This document shows positions 61,885 through 64,000 of a stretch of 64,000 bases of DNA, piece by piece (position 1 is the stretch's first letter; every line of letters begins with the position of its first letter). The stretch is from Lewinellaceae bacterium (GTDB taxonomy: Bacteria; Bacteroidota; Bacteroidia; Chitinophagales; Saprospiraceae). Under the pieces are notes generated by a model. The model had not been told where the DNA came from and did no database searches. It saw only the letters and a list, made by a program, of their open reading frames with translations. The stretch covers positions 744,001 to 808,000 of the forward strand of contig JACJYI010000003.1 of NCBI GenBank assembly GCA_020636225.1. The letters are read 5' to 3'. The position numbers and the translations under genes are program-made.

Positions 61885-61892
61885 TAAAGATA
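61885..61892 (-). promoter_or_regulatory. Predicted -7 box for DUF2279-aroA
   Basis: TATCTTTA on the minus strand, 7 bp before the ATG at 61877; 7/8 match. Confidence 0.5.
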
Positions 61893-61929
61893 TTGTGCCT
61901 ATATTACCAAGTGGCTAATTCAAAGATTT

Positions 61930-62751
61930 ATGGAAAACAGACAGGTTTTACAACGGATACTCATCGTGGGGTTTGGTTTGCTGATGCTCCTTTTTCTGAC
62001 CGGAGGGATGTTCCTGACCATTGATGCCGGTGAGCGCGGTATCCTCTTCAGACGGTTCGGTGGTGGTTTGGACATGGAGACCATCTATACGCCGGGATTC
62101 CATGTCGTGGCTCCCTGGAATTCCATGTACGTGTATGATGTACGGGAAAAGCAGATCGAGGAAGAAATGGAAGTCCTTTCCAGTAACGGATTGAATATCC
62201 GTGTGGATGTAACGGTCAGGACCAATCCGGTCTATCATCAGATCGCATTGCTGCATGAAACGTTTGGAAAGGACTACATGAATACGCTGGTCCGTCCGGA
62301 AGTGCGATCCGCGGTTCGGAAGATCATCGGCCGCTTTGAACCGGAGGAGCTCTACTCATCCAAGCGGGATGAGGTGCAACAACTGATCCAGGATGACCTG
62401 ATGAACGAGCTGAAGAAGAACTATGTCGAGCTGAGGGCGACCCTGATCCGGGATATCGCCTTGCCGGAGAAGATCCAGAATGCCATTGAGCGCAAGCTGC
62501 AACAGGAGCAGGAATCCGAGGAGTACAAGTACCGTCTGCAGAAGGAGACCCAGGAGGCTGAACGGAAGATCATTGAGGCGCGGGCCAAGGCCAAGGCCAA
62601 CGAGATCATTTCGGCCAGCCTCACGGACAAGATCCTTCGGGACAAAGGCATTGAAGCAACGCTGGAGCTGTCCAAATCACCCAATTCCAAGGTGGTGGTG
62701 ATCGGATCGGGGAAGGAAGGCCTTCCGCTGATCCTGGGCGATTCCAACTGA
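61930..62751 (+). CDS. Prohibitin-type SPFH domain protein
   Basis: 273 residues. One N-terminal membrane helix (IVGFGLLMLLFLTGGMFLTI, about 13-32), an SPFH/prohibitin domain (~33-195) with YTPGFHVVAPWNSMYVYDVR and LVRPEVRSAVRKIIGRFEPEEL, and a coiled coil (~195-240, RKLQQEQESEEYKYRLQKE). The end KVVVIGSGKEGLPLILGD is typical of prohibitin-like proteins of Bacteroidota. It probably assembles as rings at the membrane and may regulate an FtsH-type protease, as for HflKC; no protease gene is beside it. Confidence 0.92.
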   Translation: MENRQVLQRILIVGFGLLMLLFLTGGMFLTIDAGERGILFRRFGGGLDMETIYTPGFHVVAPWNSMYVYDVREKQIEEEMEVLSSNGLNIRVDVTVRTNPVYHQIALLHETFGKDYMNTLVRPEVRSAVRKIIGRFEPEELYSSKRDEVQQLIQDDLMNELKKNYVELRATLIRDIALPEKIQNAIERKLQQEQESEEYKYRLQKETQEAERKIIEARAKAKANEIISASLTDKILRDKGIEATLELSKSPNSKVVVIGSGKEGLPLILGDSN

Positions 62752-62776
62752 GGCAGGCTGGTCATCCCTCGAAGGT

Positions 62777-63151
62777 CTATTCCACATACTTCTGCCGGAT
62801 GACGAGGGCGACCCAGTCGTCAGGCAGGCTGATATACCCCTGCTCATAGCAGAAATAGTAAGTATTGCCTCCCTTGGTGGTATAGATATTCGTGAAGTAG
62901 CTGAACTTGAAGCCGCGGTCCAGGAGATCTTCCCGTCGCACCTTGGCCTTACCGTTCGGATTCAGCTCGGCGAGGATCCGTCTGTTCTTTCGCAGGGTAT
63001 TATTGATATTCCGTACAAAGTTGGTGGCATCACTGTTCTGCTTGTTGTGCCAGGCCGATCGGCATTGGTCACAACAGAACCGCTTGTCATTTCGTCCATG
63101 AATGACATCGCCACATTCCAGGCAGGTCCGTTCTGGCGTAGATGGGGTCAT
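62777..63151 (-). CDS. Zinc-ribbon protein, Bacteroidota conserved hypothetical
   Basis: 124 residues. CLECGD and CCDQCRSAWH (residues ~9-33) form a treble-clef zinc ribbon in the style of DUF2116 (CxxCG...FCxxxCR). A helical middle (NFVRNINNTLRKNRRILAELN) and a beta-rich end (FKFSYFTNIYTTKGGNTYYF) follow. Common in Bacteroidota, unknown role, likely nucleic-acid related. It converges on the SPFH gene (25 bp). Confidence 0.85.
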   Translation of the reverse strand: MTPSTPERTCLECGDVIHGRNDKRFCCDQCRSAWHNKQNSDATNFVRNINNTLRKNRRILAELNPNGKAKVRREDLLDRGFKFSYFTNIYTTKGGNTYYFCYEQGYISLPDDWVALVIRQKYVE

Positions 63152-63294
63152 AAGCCGGATTGTCCGTTGAATTTACGACGTTCTCCTCAAATCATCGGCC
63201 AATACGTCGTGGGAGCCGGGGTTCAGTCTGCCAGAATGACGCAGATCGGAATTTGGAATGGTCTTCGTCGATGGAGGTTAACCATCGTTCAACC

Positions 63295-64000
63295 ATGAAA
63301 TCATCCGAAATATCCGTTCTTTCCGGCCCGGACGCTCCGTTGCTGGATGCCTATTCCCAAACCGTGGTCAGTGTCAGCCACCAGGTCAGCCAGGCGGTGG
63401 TCCAGATCCGCACATCCGACACAAAAAGGCAGACCACCGCAAAGGGCTTGGGATCGGGATTCCTCATTTCCTCCGACGGCTATCTGGTCACGAATAGTCA
63501 TGTGGTCGCCGGAGGCAGCGAATGGACGGTGACGCTGCCCGACGGGCGGACGGAGCAGGCGGATCTTGTCGGGCATGATCCCGCCACAGATATTGCTGTC
63601 ATCCGTATCCATAGTGCGGGATTGCAGGGGTTGGCTTTTGCGGATTCCGCCAGGCTCCAGGTCGGGCAGATGGCCATAGCGGTGGGGAATCCATACGGCT
63701 TCCAGTACTCGGTGACCGCAGGTGTGGTCAGTGCCCTCGGCAGGACGCTTCGATCGGGTTCGGGACGGATGATCGATGATGTGATCCAGACAGATGCGGC
63801 CCTGAACCCTGGTAATTCCGGCGGGCCTCTGCTGAACTCTTCGGGCCAGGTGATCGGTGTGAATACCGCCGTGATCCAGGGAGCCCAGGGGCTGTGTTTC
63901 GCCGTGTCCTCCAACCTGGCCTCCTGGGTAGCCGGCGAGCTGGTCTTGCACGGGAAGGTAAGAAGAGGCTTTCTGGGGCTGGCTGGGCAGCAGGTTAGCC
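63295..64000 (+). CDS. Trypsin-like (HtrA/DegP-type) serine protease, truncated by window end
   Basis: The frame opens at the ATG at 63295 and runs off the window with 235 residues visible. The chymotrypsin-fold protease domain has the catalytic triad: His69 (TNSHVV), Asp99 (DPATDIAVIR) and Ser175 (NPGNSGGPLL). A PDZ domain, expected after about residue 215, would lie beyond the window; only its approach (RRGFLGLAGQQV) is seen. There is no signal peptide or membrane segment at the N-terminus (MKSSEISVLSGPDAPLL), which is unlike periplasmic DegP and suggests a cytosolic protease. Nothing contradicts the call. Confidence 0.9.
   Translation, partial: MKSSEISVLSGPDAPLLDAYSQTVVSVSHQVSQAVVQIRTSDTKRQTTAKGLGSGFLISSDGYLVTNSHVVAGGSEWTVTLPDGRTEQADLVGHDPATDIAVIRIHSAGLQGLAFADSARLQVGQMAIAVGNPYGFQYSVTAGVVSALGRTLRSGSGRMIDDVIQTDAALNPGNSGGPLLNSSGQVIGVNTAVIQGAQGLCFAVSSNLASWVAGELVLHGKVRRGFLGLAGQQVS

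Overview
The window looks like a chromosomal piece of a free-living member of the Bacteroidota, most likely of the Saprospiria (Saprospiraceae/Lewinella-like). The evidence is four secreted proteins with type IX secretion (T9SS) C-terminal tails, two TonB-dependent receptors, Bacteroidota-restricted families (DUF4197, DUF2279, DUF3667, KCxGKC-type proteins), many TAnnTTTG-like -7 boxes a few bases before start codons, and intergenic palindromes typical of the phylum. Most of the window is GC-rich housekeeping or surface-protein sequence. The stretch from about 18.6 to 24.8 kb is visibly AT-rich and foreign.

Layout. 1-964: intergenic mosaic of palindromic and GGAAGTCGG-type repeats. 965-16993: folE, a secreted pirin, a DinB protein, fdhD, a cytochrome-like lipoprotein, a bacilliredoxin, pdxH, a membrane protein with an AhpD-like protein, pcrA/uvrD, a propeller lipoprotein behind a perfect 25-bp palindrome, a DUF3667-FkbM-TonB receptor cluster and a dihydroorotate dehydrogenase-like enzyme. 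16994-17720: four copies of a ~120-bp intergenic repeat, two of which carry an identical 51-bp twin-hairpin insertion. 17858-17945: eight units of an 11-bp tandem repeat.

The accessory island (18.1-25.3 kb) is the most interesting part. It is bracketed by two diverged direct copies (18096-18627 and 24797-25326) of the 3' end and downstream flank of a FecA-like TonB receptor gene. The right copy belongs to the intact receptor at 24949-27132; the left copy is an orphan 3' fragment. Between them lie a two-gene module on the minus strand (TPR membrane protein plus TPR-AAA+ ATPase), about 1.7 kb without recognisable genes, and two integron gene cassettes. Each cassette has an attC site whose inverse core matches the cassette's own 5' boundary exactly. 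Cassette 1 carries an Imm53-type immunity protein and cassette 2 an all-helical, possibly HEPN-like protein. No integrase is present, so this is a CALIN-type cluster.

27133-40140: a cupin/VOC pair, a metallophosphoesterase with T9SS tail, a VWA/membrane-protein pair, an IsdG-like monooxygenase coupled to a 42-residue membrane protein behind an iron-type operator, a T9SS sialidase-like propeller, a secreted GH9 cellulase and a three-gene metal-type envelope operon. 40194-64000: malic enzyme, two DinB-type proteins, a secreted GH13 amylase, a calcium-type P-type ATPase, queG, a kelch T9SS protein, an AI-2E family exporter, an HI0933-type flavoprotein, a glycine-rich RRM protein, DUF4197, folB, a large membrane protein, a glutaryl-CoA dehydrogenase-like enzyme, OmpA, aroA with DUF2279, a prohibitin-like protein, a zinc-ribbon protein and a trypsin-like protease that runs off the right end. 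The secreted GH9 and GH13 enzymes, TonB receptors and T9SS proteins fit a polymer-degrading lifestyle. I saw no rRNA or tRNA gene and no CRISPR array.
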